A stretch of 64,000 bases of DNA. Source: QHXW01 sp035280425. GTDB lineage: Bacteria > Acidobacteriota > Terriglobia > Bryobacterales > Bryobacteraceae. Location: positions 186,001 through 250,000 of the forward strand of contig DATEFW010000025.1 in the NCBI GenBank assembly GCA_035280425.1, read 5' to 3'. Position numbers and translations under genes: made by a program. Each line of letters opens with the position of its first letter. Position 1 is the first letter of the stretch. Of this stretch, positions 41,750 to 50,491 are shown piece by piece. The notes under the pieces are model-generated. The model did no database searches. It was given only the letters and a program-made list of their open reading frames with translations, and had not been told where the DNA came from.

Positions 41750-44428
41750 CTAACGCTGCAGCTCCCGAATGACTTTCGGATCGTCCATGCGCGGCGAAGG
41801 TTCAGGATCAAGCGGCTCCCGTGCCTTGGCCGGATCGAACAGCCGCGGATCGATTTGCAAGACCTGATACGGGCTGAAATCGGGCGTGCCGCCGAAACAG
41901 TCCGCCAGATCGGAAGCAGTGGCGTCGTACAGATTCAGCGGCGGAACGCCCAGCAGCCGGAATATCGTCTTTAACATTCCCGGAAAGCTGCTGTGGACGT
42001 GCGAGACGTAGTTTCGTTTCACGTAAGGACCCGCAACCAGCAGTACCGTCCGGTGAGAATCGATGTGATCGAGCCCGCCCTGCGCATCGTCTTCGGTAAT
42101 GAAGACCGCCATGTCTTTCCACCACGGAGAGTGAGACAGAAACTCGACGATTCGGCCCAGCGCGTAATCGTTGTCCGCAACGAATGAAGCCTGGTAAGGA
42201 TAGCCGTCCTGCGGCCGCACCTTGGCCATGTGGTCATTCGGCAAGTGAATAAAAATAAACTGCGGGAGCGGATCGCCGGTTTTCTCGTACTTCTCCTGAA
42301 TCTCGTGGATGAACTGGTCCGCGCGGTATTGATCCGGAATGTTCATGTTGAAGCCCGGGTACTCGCGCGAAGTGTGATCGTAAAGCGGCGCCGGCATGGG
42401 GACGTTGGTAAGAAAACGGGCGCCAGAGGGCTTCTCACCCGGGTCTTCCACATTGCCGGCAAGCTCGAATCCTTCACCGAAGTTGCGGAATGAAACCGCG
42501 TGCCGTTTGAAATGGTGCCAGATCGTGCCGGCTTCCAACTGCTCATCGGGATGGACCGAGGAATTGCTTTCCGCGAACAGCAGGCGGCCGGGAGCTGAGG
42601 TTGGGAACCGGAAATCCTTTTCACCGGCGGAGGATGCCATGCGGGAACTCTCCGTCCAGACATCCGGGTAACTGTCGACCAGCCAGTGGTGGCCGTCTAC
42701 ACTCACTTCTGAATCCGCGTAGAAGTTATCGCTGAAGCTCCAGCGCCGCGCCATCGCGTGATGATTCGGCGTAACCGCGATGTCCTCGAGGCTCAGAATC
42801 CTCCTGCCGCCGTCCGCATCTCCGTGCATACCAAACCGCGCCAGAGCCGGCACGCCCGCCACCGGGCCAATGCCCGATTGCGCCAGGTCTCCGAAAACTT
42901 CATCGAACGTCCGGTTTTCTTTAACGATCAGCACCACGTGATGAACTTCGGGTGGCACGGGCAACGCCGCCAGAGGACGCGGCCGAAAGCCATTCGCGTC
43001 GATGACCAGGGTCGTGTCCGAGGCCAGCGTCGCCGCGTCCGGTACCGGAAAGATGGAAATTGTCCCCCTGTGCAGCACGTCGACGAAGGATTCGTTCGCC
43101 GCCTGGCGCCGGTAGAGATTAGGGCCGGTCCCATGTCCCTTGGCATTGGTAACGTAAACCGAGTCATGGTTGATCACCACGCGTGTCGGAAACCAGGCCA
43201 CGGGGATGTGGCCAAGAACCCGCATCGTGTGCCCATCAACCACACCCACGGCGTTAATGCCGGCTTCGGCTACAAACAACCATCCGTGAGTCTCGTCGAA
43301 CGCCATTCCCACCGGCATTACTCCGCGCAAATCTTCGAGGCCGGGGATTCGGATCGCCGCTTCGCCAACGATAGCCCGGGTCTTCGCGTCGATCGCGGTT
43401 ACCGTGTCGTTGTGCGAGTTCGAAACAAAAATCCGATCTGCGGTGGCGAGAACACCGGACGGGCTGCTTCCGCCATCGCTTCCCGCGCCGAACGGTTTTC
43501 CGGTTCTGATGACCCCCTCCACACGCGGCGCTCCCGGGTCATCCACGTTGATCACGTAGAGCGAATTGGACTCCCGGACGTTCGGATCGCCCAAGCCGGC
43601 TACGTCCACCGGGCCCCGGCGCGTTTCGCGGCGCGCGCCACTCACAGCTTCAGCCGACGGAAATCCAAACGCCGGGAATGGCAGCCCGGTTTCCACGGCG
43701 TTTTTCAGGTCAGCCCCCAGCACGGCCTGATACTCGAACATGCCGATGTTTGTGACATAAACCGTGTGTTTATCCGGCGAAAGCGCGATGGCAAACGGCA
43801 GGCGCCCGACGCGAAGCGACGCCAGCAGCCGGCCCTTTCTGGTATCAATGACGACCAGGCGAAAGTTGGCCTGGTCCACGACGTAAAGCAGAGCCCTGGC
43901 GGGATCGAATATCAGATCACCCGTATAGCTATCAGAAAAACCCTGCTGATTGAGGTCGAAAGTCTTGTGGCGATTGCCCGTGGACAGATCCATCAGCGCG
44001 ACTCGACCGGAGTTCCCTTCCGAAACATAGGCTGAATGATTGCCCACCATCGCGACCCCCATGAATACGCTGCGCCATTCGGCAGGTTCTTCATGATGGC
44101 TCTGCTTGTCTCCCTCCGTGGCGGCAGCTGCGGTGAAGTGGTGAGCAAGGAGGGTCCCCTTCTTGTCGCGCTCGAGAACGGTGACCGAAAAGCGCTCGGG
44201 ACCGCTGTTCACGGAGACAACCGTTCGGCCGTCAGAACTAACCGCGAGTCCGAATGGGCCGGGCCCGGTCACAAACTGTCTACCCGCAGGCACAATGATC
44301 CGGCCCCCGGGCAAAATGCTAGGTGCACCGGGGCGCCGGATAGCGGGCCTGGTTCCAGCGGGAGCGGCGTAGTCGGCGGCGGCCAGTGGAACGCCGAGTG
44401 CTACTATCAGCCAACAAAAGAGACCCAT
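41750..44428 (-). CDS. Secreted YVTN beta-propeller / phosphoesterase bifunctional protein
   Basis: 892 residues with a signal peptide (MGLFCWLIVALGVPLAAA). Residues 40-460 are a propeller (VSSDGRTVVSVNSGP, ALSPDKHTVYVTNIG, DRIFVSNSHNDTVTAIDAKTRAIVG). Residues 500-850 are a phosphoesterase: HHVVLIVKENRTFDEVFG, then FSDNFYADSEVSVDGHHWLVDSYPD, PQFIFIHLPNDHMAK and VFITEDDAQGGLDHIDSHRTVLLVAGPYVKR. That order and the ENRTFD motif are typical of the phospholipase C / acid phosphatase family. The exact substrate is unknown. It ends five bases after malQ's stop, tail to tail. Confidence 0.9.
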   Translation of the reverse strand: MGLFCWLIVALGVPLAAADYAAPAGTRPAIRRPGAPSILPGGRIIVPAGRQFVTGPGPFGLAVSSDGRTVVSVNSGPERFSVTVLERDKKGTLLAHHFTAAAATEGDKQSHHEEPAEWRSVFMGVAMVGNHSAYVSEGNSGRVALMDLSTGNRHKTFDLNQQGFSDSYTGDLIFDPARALLYVVDQANFRLVVIDTRKGRLLASLRVGRLPFAIALSPDKHTVYVTNIGMFEYQAVLGADLKNAVETGLPFPAFGFPSAEAVSGARRETRRGPVDVAGLGDPNVRESNSLYVINVDDPGAPRVEGVIRTGKPFGAGSDGGSSPSGVLATADRIFVSNSHNDTVTAIDAKTRAIVGEAAIRIPGLEDLRGVMPVGMAFDETHGWLFVAEAGINAVGVVDGHTMRVLGHIPVAWFPTRVVINHDSVYVTNAKGHGTGPNLYRRQAANESFVDVLHRGTISIFPVPDAATLASDTTLVIDANGFRPRPLAALPVPPEVHHVVLIVKENRTFDEVFGDLAQSGIGPVAGVPALARFGMHGDADGGRRILSLEDIAVTPNHHAMARRWSFSDNFYADSEVSVDGHHWLVDSYPDVWTESSRMASSAGEKDFRFPTSAPGRLLFAESNSSVHPDEQLEAGTIWHHFKRHAVSFRNFGEGFELAGNVEDPGEKPSGARFLTNVPMPAPLYDHTSREYPGFNMNIPDQYRADQFIHEIQEKYEKTGDPLPQFIFIHLPNDHMAKVRPQDGYPYQASFVADNDYALGRIVEFLSHSPWWKDMAVFITEDDAQGGLDHIDSHRTVLLVAGPYVKRNYVSHVHSSFPGMLKTIFRLLGVPPLNLYDATASDLADCFGGTPDFSPYQVLQIDPRLFDPAKAREPLDPEPSPRMDDPKVIRELQR

Positions 44429-44597
44429 GTTGCCCTCAATCGCACCTCCACAGCTTAACAGTAGAGCGTCAGAACGATGGGCGAACGTGCTTCGAGCTTG
44501 TAAAAAAGTCTCAAAGACCGAAAAATGGGCGAAATATATTGCACCCGTGACGCCCGCACAAGCGGAATACTAGGGTATTGACGAGTGCCCCGCCATT

Positions 44598-44613
44598 TGG
44601 CACGCCAGGTGCA
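44598..44613 (+). promoter_or_regulatory. Sigma-54 (RpoN) promoter upstream of the Crp/Fnr gene
   Basis: TGGCACG-CCAG-GTGCA has GG and GC exactly ten bases apart (-24/-12), and TGGCACG matches the consensus fully. Only the first base of the -12 TTGCA half differs. Transcription would start near 44625, about 58 nt before the ATG at 44683. Confidence 0.6.
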
Positions 44614-44682
44614 ACAGGCAAAATACAGAAAGAACTGTATAGCTCGTCACTGGCGCCGGAGCTTAAAATGGAGAAAGTTAAC

Positions 44683-45360
44683 ATGGCAACCAGCCCAACG
44701 ACATACGCAATTCCACAAAGACTCGAAGACCCGCTTGCGCACCTCCCTTGCTCCAGCATCATCGAGTTCCGCAAAGGGCAAGTCATTTATAATCAGGACC
44801 AGCCTTCAACCAGCATTTTTCTCGTCATAGACGGCAAAGTGAAAGTTAGTCGGCTGGCCGATGACGGCCATCAGGTCGTCATGGACATATACCAGAAGGA
44901 TGAGTTCTTTGGCGAATCAGCGTTTTTAAGCACCGCCAAGCGCGACGAACAGGCAATCGCGCTGGAGAACACGAAGGTGATGGCCTGGACGACAGCCGAA
45001 ATCGAAGATCTGATGACCCGCCGGCCAAGGCTGGCAGTCGCTCTACTGCAGATTCTGGTGGGGCGATCCGTGGGATTTGCACATCGGATCGAGAGCTTCT
45101 CGGTAGACAACATTGCCCGTCGTTTGGCGCGCACTTTGGTGCGGTTTTCGGAACGTTTGGGTCAGAAATCAGAGGACGGCGCTGTGCAGATGATGCCGTT
45201 CACTCATGAGCTTTTGTCCCAATATGTGGGCACATCACGCGAGATCGTCACGCATTATATGAACGAGTTCCGCCGCCAGGGATATCTGCGCTACTCGCGC
45301 AAGGGTATTCTGCTCTACCGCGAGGCACTCAAAGATTGGCTGCGGCATCAGACTGCGTAG
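44683..45360 (+). CDS. Crp/Fnr-family transcriptional regulator
   Basis: 225 residues from MATSPTTYAIPQRLEDPLAHLP (ATG 44683), with GGAG a suitable distance upstream. The cyclic-nucleotide-binding barrel includes FRKGQVIYNQDQPSTSIFLVIDGKVKVSRLADDG and FFGESAF. The C-terminal HTH_Crp region is PFTHELLSQYVGTSREIVTHYMNEFRRQGYLRYSRKGILL. It lacks the Cys pattern of an FNR iron-sulphur sensor, so a nucleotide or redox ligand is more likely. A sigma-54-type promoter lies upstream. Targets are unknown. Confidence 0.93.
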   Translation: MATSPTTYAIPQRLEDPLAHLPCSSIIEFRKGQVIYNQDQPSTSIFLVIDGKVKVSRLADDGHQVVMDIYQKDEFFGESAFLSTAKRDEQAIALENTKVMAWTTAEIEDLMTRRPRLAVALLQILVGRSVGFAHRIESFSVDNIARRLARTLVRFSERLGQKSEDGAVQMMPFTHELLSQYVGTSREIVTHYMNEFRRQGYLRYSRKGILLYREALKDWLRHQTA

Positions 45361-45401
45361 CATCAACGACGCGCAAACGCCCACCCCAAGCCGTCCCAGT
45401 T

Positions 45402-45407
45402 TATACT
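45402..45407 (+). promoter_or_regulatory. Putative -10 element TATACT of the SDR gene
   Basis: TATACT ends seven bases before the GTG at 45415. No Shine-Dalgarno lies between. Confidence 0.5.
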
Positions 45408-45414
45408 CTAGTTC

Positions 45415-46179
45415 GTGAACCTTCAACTGAATGGGCTGACGGCCCTGGTGACAGGCGCCTCTCGGGGCATCGGTGCGGCGACTGCTGTCGCTCTGGCGAA
45501 GGCCGGAGCCAGCCGCGTTGTGCTGCACTACAATTCTTACCGCGGCGGGGCTGAAGAGGCGCTTAGCTGCGTTAGAAAGTCCGGCGCCGACGGCGAACTG
45601 ATTCAGGCGGATCTGGGCGAAGATGCCGGAATCCGGGCTTTTCTCGAGAAACTGGCCGGCACCGGGGCCGCGGTAGATATCCTGGTTAATAATGCCGGCT
45701 CGCTGGTCGAGCGCGCCAGGCTCGCCCAGTACACGCCGGAACTCTTTGACCGGGTGATCAATCTGAACGTCAAGAGCGCCTGGTTCATTGCTCAAGCCGT
45801 GGCCTCAGGCATGATCGAACGGCGCCGCGGCTTCATCGTCAACGTCGGCTCTATCGCTGCACGAAACGGTGGTGGCATCGGCGCCACGATCTATGCCGGC
45901 GCCAAGGCGGCAATTTCAGCGATTACCAAAGGACTCGCCAAGGAACTGGCGCCGCACGGAGTCCGTGTAAACGCGGTATCTCCCGGGACGGTAGATAACG
46001 ACTTCCATGCCAGGTTTTCGACGCGGCAGATCCTGGATTCAGTGGTGGCGGCCACGCCGGCGGGAAAACTCGGCACCAACGAGGAAGTTGCCGACACGAT
46101 CGTCTTCCTCTGCTCGGACGCCGCGCGTTTCATCTACGGTCAGACCATCGAGATTAACGGCGGCATGTTCATGGCGTAG
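45415..46179 (+). CDS. Short-chain dehydrogenase/reductase (FabG-like)
   Basis: 254 residues from GTG 45415. TGASRGIGAAT (about 13-23) is the NAD(P)-binding glycine motif, NNAG follows strand 4, and the SIAARNGGGIGATIYAGAKAAIS stretch has the catalytic Ser, Tyr and Lys (YxxxK). KELAPHGVRVNAVSPGTV and GQTIEINGGMFMA complete the classical SDR order. It most resembles 3-oxoacyl reductases or glucose-dehydrogenase-like SDRs. The substrate is unknown. Its last 11 bp overlap the convergent secreted-protein gene. Confidence 0.92.
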   Translation: MNLQLNGLTALVTGASRGIGAATAVALAKAGASRVVLHYNSYRGGAEEALSCVRKSGADGELIQADLGEDAGIRAFLEKLAGTGAAVDILVNNAGSLVERARLAQYTPELFDRVINLNVKSAWFIAQAVASGMIERRRGFIVNVGSIAARNGGGIGATIYAGAKAAISAITKGLAKELAPHGVRVNAVSPGTVDNDFHARFSTRQILDSVVAATPAGKLGTNEEVADTIVFLCSDAARFIYGQTIEINGGMFMA

Positions 46180-47554
46180 TGAAGTTTACCCGTTGCGTCC
46201 GCGAGGCTCCCTGGCCATTTCCCATTTCCAAGGCGAAACTGCCGACCTGGCCGGGATCTCCGTTTACCGGGAAGAAGGCGTGAAGAGCAAAAACGCCACC
46301 CAGGTCGGATGCATTAAAGAATTCTGCAAATGAGTTCGAGGCATTCACGGTCATCGCGCCTGGATTCAGAAGGTTTCCACTCAGATCGTAGAACCGGAAC
46401 GTCAGTTGCGAGGCCGTGCGTGTGTTGTCAAAGCCGTTGATGCGCAGGTCCAGGCCCGCAGAGGTGCGTTGGGCGGTGGTGGAATCGAGCGAGATAATTA
46501 CCGGCGGAATCGTCAGGGTCGTATGGGCGGTTACATCGGAGTTGTCGAAAGTGACCGTGAAGATAATGTCGCCTGCAGTGGTCCCGGTCTGAAAACCAAT
46601 GCTGTCCTGCCCGCCGAAATGTCCGACGGTGTCGCCCTGATTCACCGTGAACATCGCAGTCTTACCGCCGTTCGAAAGAAACTGGATGCCGCTGTCGTCA
46701 ACCGCCGGAACGCTTGGATGAAAGTCGATCAGGACGTGGCCGGCGCCGCTGGCCTGCGAGGCCTGCGGCAGTCGCACGGTCAGTTGGCCCTGCTGGGCGC
46801 TTTGGACGGCAGGCAGGTTAATCGAAATTTCCGGCTGCGGAAACGGCGGGGCAAGCCCAACCCCAGTGAGCGAAAAGCGCCGCTGATCGATTTCGAGAGC
46901 CCCCTGCTGCGGCCCGTCACTCGTGGGGGTGAAATCGATTTCCATCGAAGCCGAAGCCCCTGGAGCGAGCAGCAGAGGCAGAGCGGGGCCTTTGAGCTGG
47001 AACGATGATCCGACCACGGCCATGTTCTGTACCGTCAGGGGATCACTCCCGGGATTCGAAAGCTTCAAGTGGCGGGCCGCTGTTGCACCTCGAACAATCC
47101 GGCCAAAATCGATGCTTGCATCGGCCAGCAGCGCCGGAGGCGCTCCGCTGCCATCATCAACGGAAACCTGCGCAGCGGCCAGAGCTGAGCCAAAGAAGAT
47201 TACGGATACGCCGTCCGCAGTGAAATTAGCGCTGGAAGTCCCGGCGACGCTCGGTTGAAAACGAATTTGGAAATCCACTGCACTGCCGGCTGCGATGCTG
47301 GTCCCGACCGACGGCGGATTCAGAAAGGAAAAGTCAGCGACACCGGCGAGCGCAAAGACGGTAATATTAGCGGCCGATGAGCTGGTATTCCGCAGGCGGA
47401 ACGACACGTCGCGATGATCGCCGAGCGAGAGCGTGCCGAAGCCGTATTGGCCGGGAACGGGAACCGCGGCGCCATTTTGCACGAGCAGGAGGCTGAACTG
47501 AGCCGGGAGGTAACACGCTGTAAAGCACGCGGTCACAAGAAGACGGCGGATCAC
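46169..47554 (-). CDS. Secreted beta-sandwich protein (choice-of-anchor D-like repeats)
   Basis: 461 residues with signal peptide MIRRLLVTACFTACYLPAQ. Two ASH/choice-of-anchor-D-type immunoglobulin-like segments appear (VGTSIAAGSAVDFQIRFQPSVAGTSSANF and LLLAPGASASMEIDFTPTSDGPQQGALEI). The C-terminal half is a different beta-rich region with HTTLTIPPVIISLDST and GFDNTRTASQLTFRFYDLSG. No enzyme motif is visible. It is last in a coupled operon. Its ATG overlaps the previous stop by four bases. Confidence 0.75.
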   Translation of the reverse strand: MIRRLLVTACFTACYLPAQFSLLLVQNGAAVPVPGQYGFGTLSLGDHRDVSFRLRNTSSSAANITVFALAGVADFSFLNPPSVGTSIAAGSAVDFQIRFQPSVAGTSSANFTADGVSVIFFGSALAAAQVSVDDGSGAPPALLADASIDFGRIVRGATAARHLKLSNPGSDPLTVQNMAVVGSSFQLKGPALPLLLAPGASASMEIDFTPTSDGPQQGALEIDQRRFSLTGVGLAPPFPQPEISINLPAVQSAQQGQLTVRLPQASQASGAGHVLIDFHPSVPAVDDSGIQFLSNGGKTAMFTVNQGDTVGHFGGQDSIGFQTGTTAGDIIFTVTFDNSDVTAHTTLTIPPVIISLDSTTAQRTSAGLDLRINGFDNTRTASQLTFRFYDLSGNLLNPGAMTVNASNSFAEFFNASDLGGVFALHAFFPVNGDPGQVGSFALEMGNGQGASRTQRVNFTTP

Positions 47555-48366
47555 TGGCTCACCTCTGCGAGTGGCAACTGGTAAAGTTTCAGCCCGCCGG
47601 GAGTGATATGAGCCAGCAAGGGAGGTTGATCGGCGGAATCAACCTGTACCCAGTCGTCTCCGCTGCGGTGCAAAGCTGGTGGAGATTTCCTGGCGGCGCC
47701 AAGTGGGACGCGATGCTCACCACCCGCCGTGGTTTGAACGATCAGCTCGCTCGGAGTAGCGAGCACTAGCGACGTGCGGACCAGTAGCAGCGAGTCCGGC
47801 TGGGCCGAGCGGCAGGCCGACTCGCCAATCGCGCCGCTCACCAGGGTCTCATGAGCAACGCGTCCCGAGTCGAGGTCAACGGTCAGCAGCCAGAGATCGT
47901 TTGTCCGGCACAATGCCACTTCCGTTTTGTGGAACGAAGATGCACCGAGAGCTATGACGGTTCCACCGAGAACATCGGAATCGAGCGGCACCCGGCGGTT
48001 TCCCTGCGGAAGCACTTTCCAAAGCTCGCCCGTGCTCGGGAAGAAAGACAAAGCCGGAGCCTGGGGATTACCCGCGTCGAGCACCGTGTTCTCCCCAGGT
48101 GCGGATGTGCGCCTGAGAGTCCTGCCGTTTCGGTCCAATTGCAGCAACTCTCCTCGGGTTTTCACCAGGCCGCCATTCCCGGCGAAAGACCACGTGGTCA
48201 CATTCCCGGCGGCAACGTCACGCGAGACAAAATTTCCGGCTACACCGTAGACAAGGCGAAGGCGGTGATGCGGGTCCCGAGCCAATCCCACAAGTGGCAA
48301 GCCGAGGTTGGGCTGGGTGAATCCGGATGCAGTGCATAGGATGAAAAGAATAATTCCTCGGCGCAT
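47551..48366 (-). CDS. Secreted protein of unknown function (middle gene of envelope operon)
   Basis: 271 residues from MRRGIILFILCTASGFTQPN, a Sec signal. The mature region has LGLPLVGLARDPHHRLRLVYGVAGNF, then a repeating pattern of beta strands (NGGLVKTRGELLQLDRNGRTLRR, VALCRTNDLWLLTVDLDSGRV) that looks like a six- or seven-bladed propeller of short blades. I know no family name. Its start codon shares a base with the upstream gene's TGA (TGATG), and its stop overlaps the downstream ATG, so all three are translationally coupled. Confidence 0.65.
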   Translation of the reverse strand: MRRGIILFILCTASGFTQPNLGLPLVGLARDPHHRLRLVYGVAGNFVSRDVAAGNVTTWSFAGNGGLVKTRGELLQLDRNGRTLRRTSAPGENTVLDAGNPQAPALSFFPSTGELWKVLPQGNRRVPLDSDVLGGTVIALGASSFHKTEVALCRTNDLWLLTVDLDSGRVAHETLVSGAIGESACRSAQPDSLLLVRTSLVLATPSELIVQTTAGGEHRVPLGAARKSPPALHRSGDDWVQVDSADQPPLLAHITPGGLKLYQLPLAEVSQ

Positions 48367-49295
48367 CAAGGTTTCCCTATGCTGATAGTAGGAGCGCCGA
48401 TCGTGACGGCCGCAGCATTCGCGGTAGAGGCAGCGGCCACGCCATGCGCACCCGTGGCGAGCATTCCTGAGCCGAATAATCCGCCGGCTGCGCCCCCAGC
48501 GGCAAGCAGTCCTATCCAAATCCACTTCTTATGCGATCCGCTCCCGCTGGTGAGGCCGGCTGGAGAACCGGATCGCGGCGTCTTTTCGGTAAAAACGATG
48601 GTCGGTACCGCAGCCGTGCGAGAGCGCGCGGGCGCCTCACTCGTCGCCGGTTCGTTAGCGGGCTTCGAGGATCCTGGGACAGCAGGCGCCGCGTCTTTGA
48701 GAATGACCGGCTGCGGCCGCCGTTTGCCGGGCGAAACCTCTAACGGAGCCGTTCGTGACCGCGCTTGCGCCTGGGCCGGGGCTGAAGTCGTTGTGACAGC
48801 CGGCTTGGAGGGCGAAGCGGCAGTTTCGCCACTGTCTACCGCAGGCTGTTTTGGGGCCGCGGCAGCAAGTGCCCGGGCAGGTTCAGCGTTACCGATCAAT
48901 TGCCGGGCGACAATCCCCGCGCGTGCCTGGTCCTTGGCGGCAGTGATCCGGATACTGAACGGCCCGGGCATCCGATTGAGCTGGATGGCGCGCAGAACGG
49001 CGCGCCCGCTGGAATCTGTGACTGCCAGATCGGTGCGCAAACCGTTCGTGAACAGCCCGCCGGGGCCTTCGGCAGGAGCCTGGAAGCTCACCCGCGCACC
49101 TTCGACAGGTTTTCCCGTTTCATCTGTGACCTCGACGGTAATCGGTTTGGCGGCGCGGGAACCCGCAGTATAAACGGCGCCATCGCCGGAAATCACAGTA
49201 ATGTGCAGTCCGCTCTGCGCGAAGGCGAGCCCGGCAAAAACCAGCGACAGCGCCGCCATGAGAAACGTGCGTACGGTTCGAGAAGTTTCGGGCAC
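48366..49295 (-). CDS. Secreted Ig-like/invasin-type protein with a membrane helix, first gene of envelope operon
   Basis: 309 residues. The signal peptide ends near residue 27 (LMAALSLVFAGLAFAQ). Residues 30-120 form a bacterial Ig-like domain (GAVYTAGSRAAKPITVEVTDETGKPVEGARVSFQAP...DSSGRAVLRAIQLNR). A long Ala/Pro/Ser/Thr-rich linker follows (about 135-250), then a membrane helix near 260-280 (KKWIWIGLLAAGGAAGGLFG) and an Ala-rich tail. This is a lipoprotein-like or envelope protein that may present the Ig domain outside. Function unknown. The next gene overlaps at TGATG. Confidence 0.65.
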   Translation of the reverse strand: MPETSRTVRTFLMAALSLVFAGLAFAQSGLHITVISGDGAVYTAGSRAAKPITVEVTDETGKPVEGARVSFQAPAEGPGGLFTNGLRTDLAVTDSSGRAVLRAIQLNRMPGPFSIRITAAKDQARAGIVARQLIGNAEPARALAAAAPKQPAVDSGETAASPSKPAVTTTSAPAQAQARSRTAPLEVSPGKRRPQPVILKDAAPAVPGSSKPANEPATSEAPARSRTAAVPTIVFTEKTPRSGSPAGLTSGSGSHKKWIWIGLLAAGGAAGGLFGSGMLATGAHGVAAASTANAAAVTIGAPTISIGKP

Positions 49296-49382
49296 CTGAG
49301 GTTTCCTGTCTTTAAGAACTGAGTGAATTCAGGCGGGAAAACTTCTCCGGCGAATCAATGAAATGCGACAGGAGTTGAAATA

Positions 49383-50141
49383 CTAATTATGGTCGGACTG
49401 CGCCGGCCAGTCGCCAGCACCCCGCAACAGCACACAGGTCACATTGTCTGGACCGCCGGCATCCTTGGCGGCTTCGATCAGCAGGCGGCACTTGGATTCC
49501 AGTGTATCGTGGCCGGGTTTGTTGTTCCGCAAGACATTTTCGATTACATCCGGCTCGACGACGCCGTGAAGGCCATCGCTGCACAACAGCATGAGGGCGG
49601 AAGGCCGGAACGGCACCATGTAATAGTGGATCGACAGAGCGCCGCCCACACCGATGGCCATGGTCAGCACGTGCCGCATCGGATGATGGCGCAAGCTCTC
49701 CTCATCCAGCCCAAGCGGCCGGCCCACTTCATGGACCCAGGTCTGATCTTCCGTGATGACACGGAAGCCGTCATCGTCCAGCAGATACGCACGGCTGTCT
49801 CCCACGCTGGCGATGGCCAGCTCGCGGCCGGTTTCGAGCACCGCGACCAGCGTGGTGCCCATTCCTTCGAGTTGCGGATCGCTGTTGGAAGCCTCCAGGA
49901 CGCGCCGGTTCGCTTCCTCGACCGCGCCCAGCAGAACCTGGGGATCCCGCTGCCACGCCTGGCGGACGATCTCGGCCACCGTATCGATCGCCATGCGCGA
50001 CGCCATTTCGCCGGCCCGCGCACCGCCCATGCCGTCAGCCAGCAGGTACAGTCCGATCTCCGGCAGGACCAGGGCGCAGTCCTCATTGTTGGTGCGAACC
50101 CGTCCGACGTCGGATAAAGCGAAGGCCTCCAGCATGGTCAT
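49383..50141 (-). CDS. PP2C-type serine/threonine protein phosphatase
   Basis: 252 residues. PPM/PP2C motifs are in order: SDVGRVRTNNEDCAL, LYLLADGMGGARAGEMAS, GTTLVAVL, ASVGDSRAYLL, ITEDQTW, LLCSDGLHGVV and GGPDNVTCVLL. The acidic residues bind two metal ions. Bacterial members such as PrpC/Stp1 remove phosphate from Ser/Thr kinase substrates. No kinase gene is adjacent. It lies 87 bp upstream of the Ig-like gene on the same strand and could be co-transcribed. Confidence 0.95.
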   Translation of the reverse strand: MTMLEAFALSDVGRVRTNNEDCALVLPEIGLYLLADGMGGARAGEMASRMAIDTVAEIVRQAWQRDPQVLLGAVEEANRRVLEASNSDPQLEGMGTTLVAVLETGRELAIASVGDSRAYLLDDDGFRVITEDQTWVHEVGRPLGLDEESLRHHPMRHVLTMAIGVGGALSIHYYMVPFRPSALMLLCSDGLHGVVEPDVIENVLRNNKPGHDTLESKCRLLIEAAKDAGGPDNVTCVLLRGAGDWPAQSDHN

Positions 50142-50491
50142 AGAGCCGGCTGTAGTCTCGATCTTGGCATAGAGCCGCCGTGCGGCGTGCCTGTTATTTT
50201 ATCCGAGGCGGGGCGAAATAAATTACGTTGCATTTCGCGCGTTGATGCCAGAGTTGGTGGGTATTGTATTGAGTCGTGAATCGTGACGGGCAAGGGCCAC
50301 CCCAAGAGCCGAATCGGACATGAAAAAGGGGATTGTAACATGGGCTGCGTTGATTCTTGCTAATGGAACTCCGGGCGGTGATGTGGACTCTATGGGATGT
50401 CTTCAGCCCTGCTGAATATTTCCCGAATCTGCTACCGGGTGTAGAGAGCTTGGTCGGTACCGGCTGCGTTTCCTTGAGCAGTCATGCAACT
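50142..50491. other. Intergenic region, no supported gene
   Basis: 350 bp between the phosphatase start and the next gene's end. A TTGATG-17-TGTATT pair (50242-50270) is a weak plus-strand promoter candidate, and a 31-codon frame (50320-50415) begins MKKGIVTWAALILANG. Neither has supporting evidence strong enough for a gene call. Confidence 0.4.

Noticed and set aside
39364..44035. Long antisense frames across malQ and the propeller-phosphoesterase (545 and 425 codons)
   Set aside because: They are shadows of clear genes on the other strand caused by high GC in the third codon position.
50320..50415. Possible 31-residue small protein MKKGIVTWAALILANG...
   Set aside because: Only a weak promoter candidate and no Shine-Dalgarno; too short to judge without comparative data.
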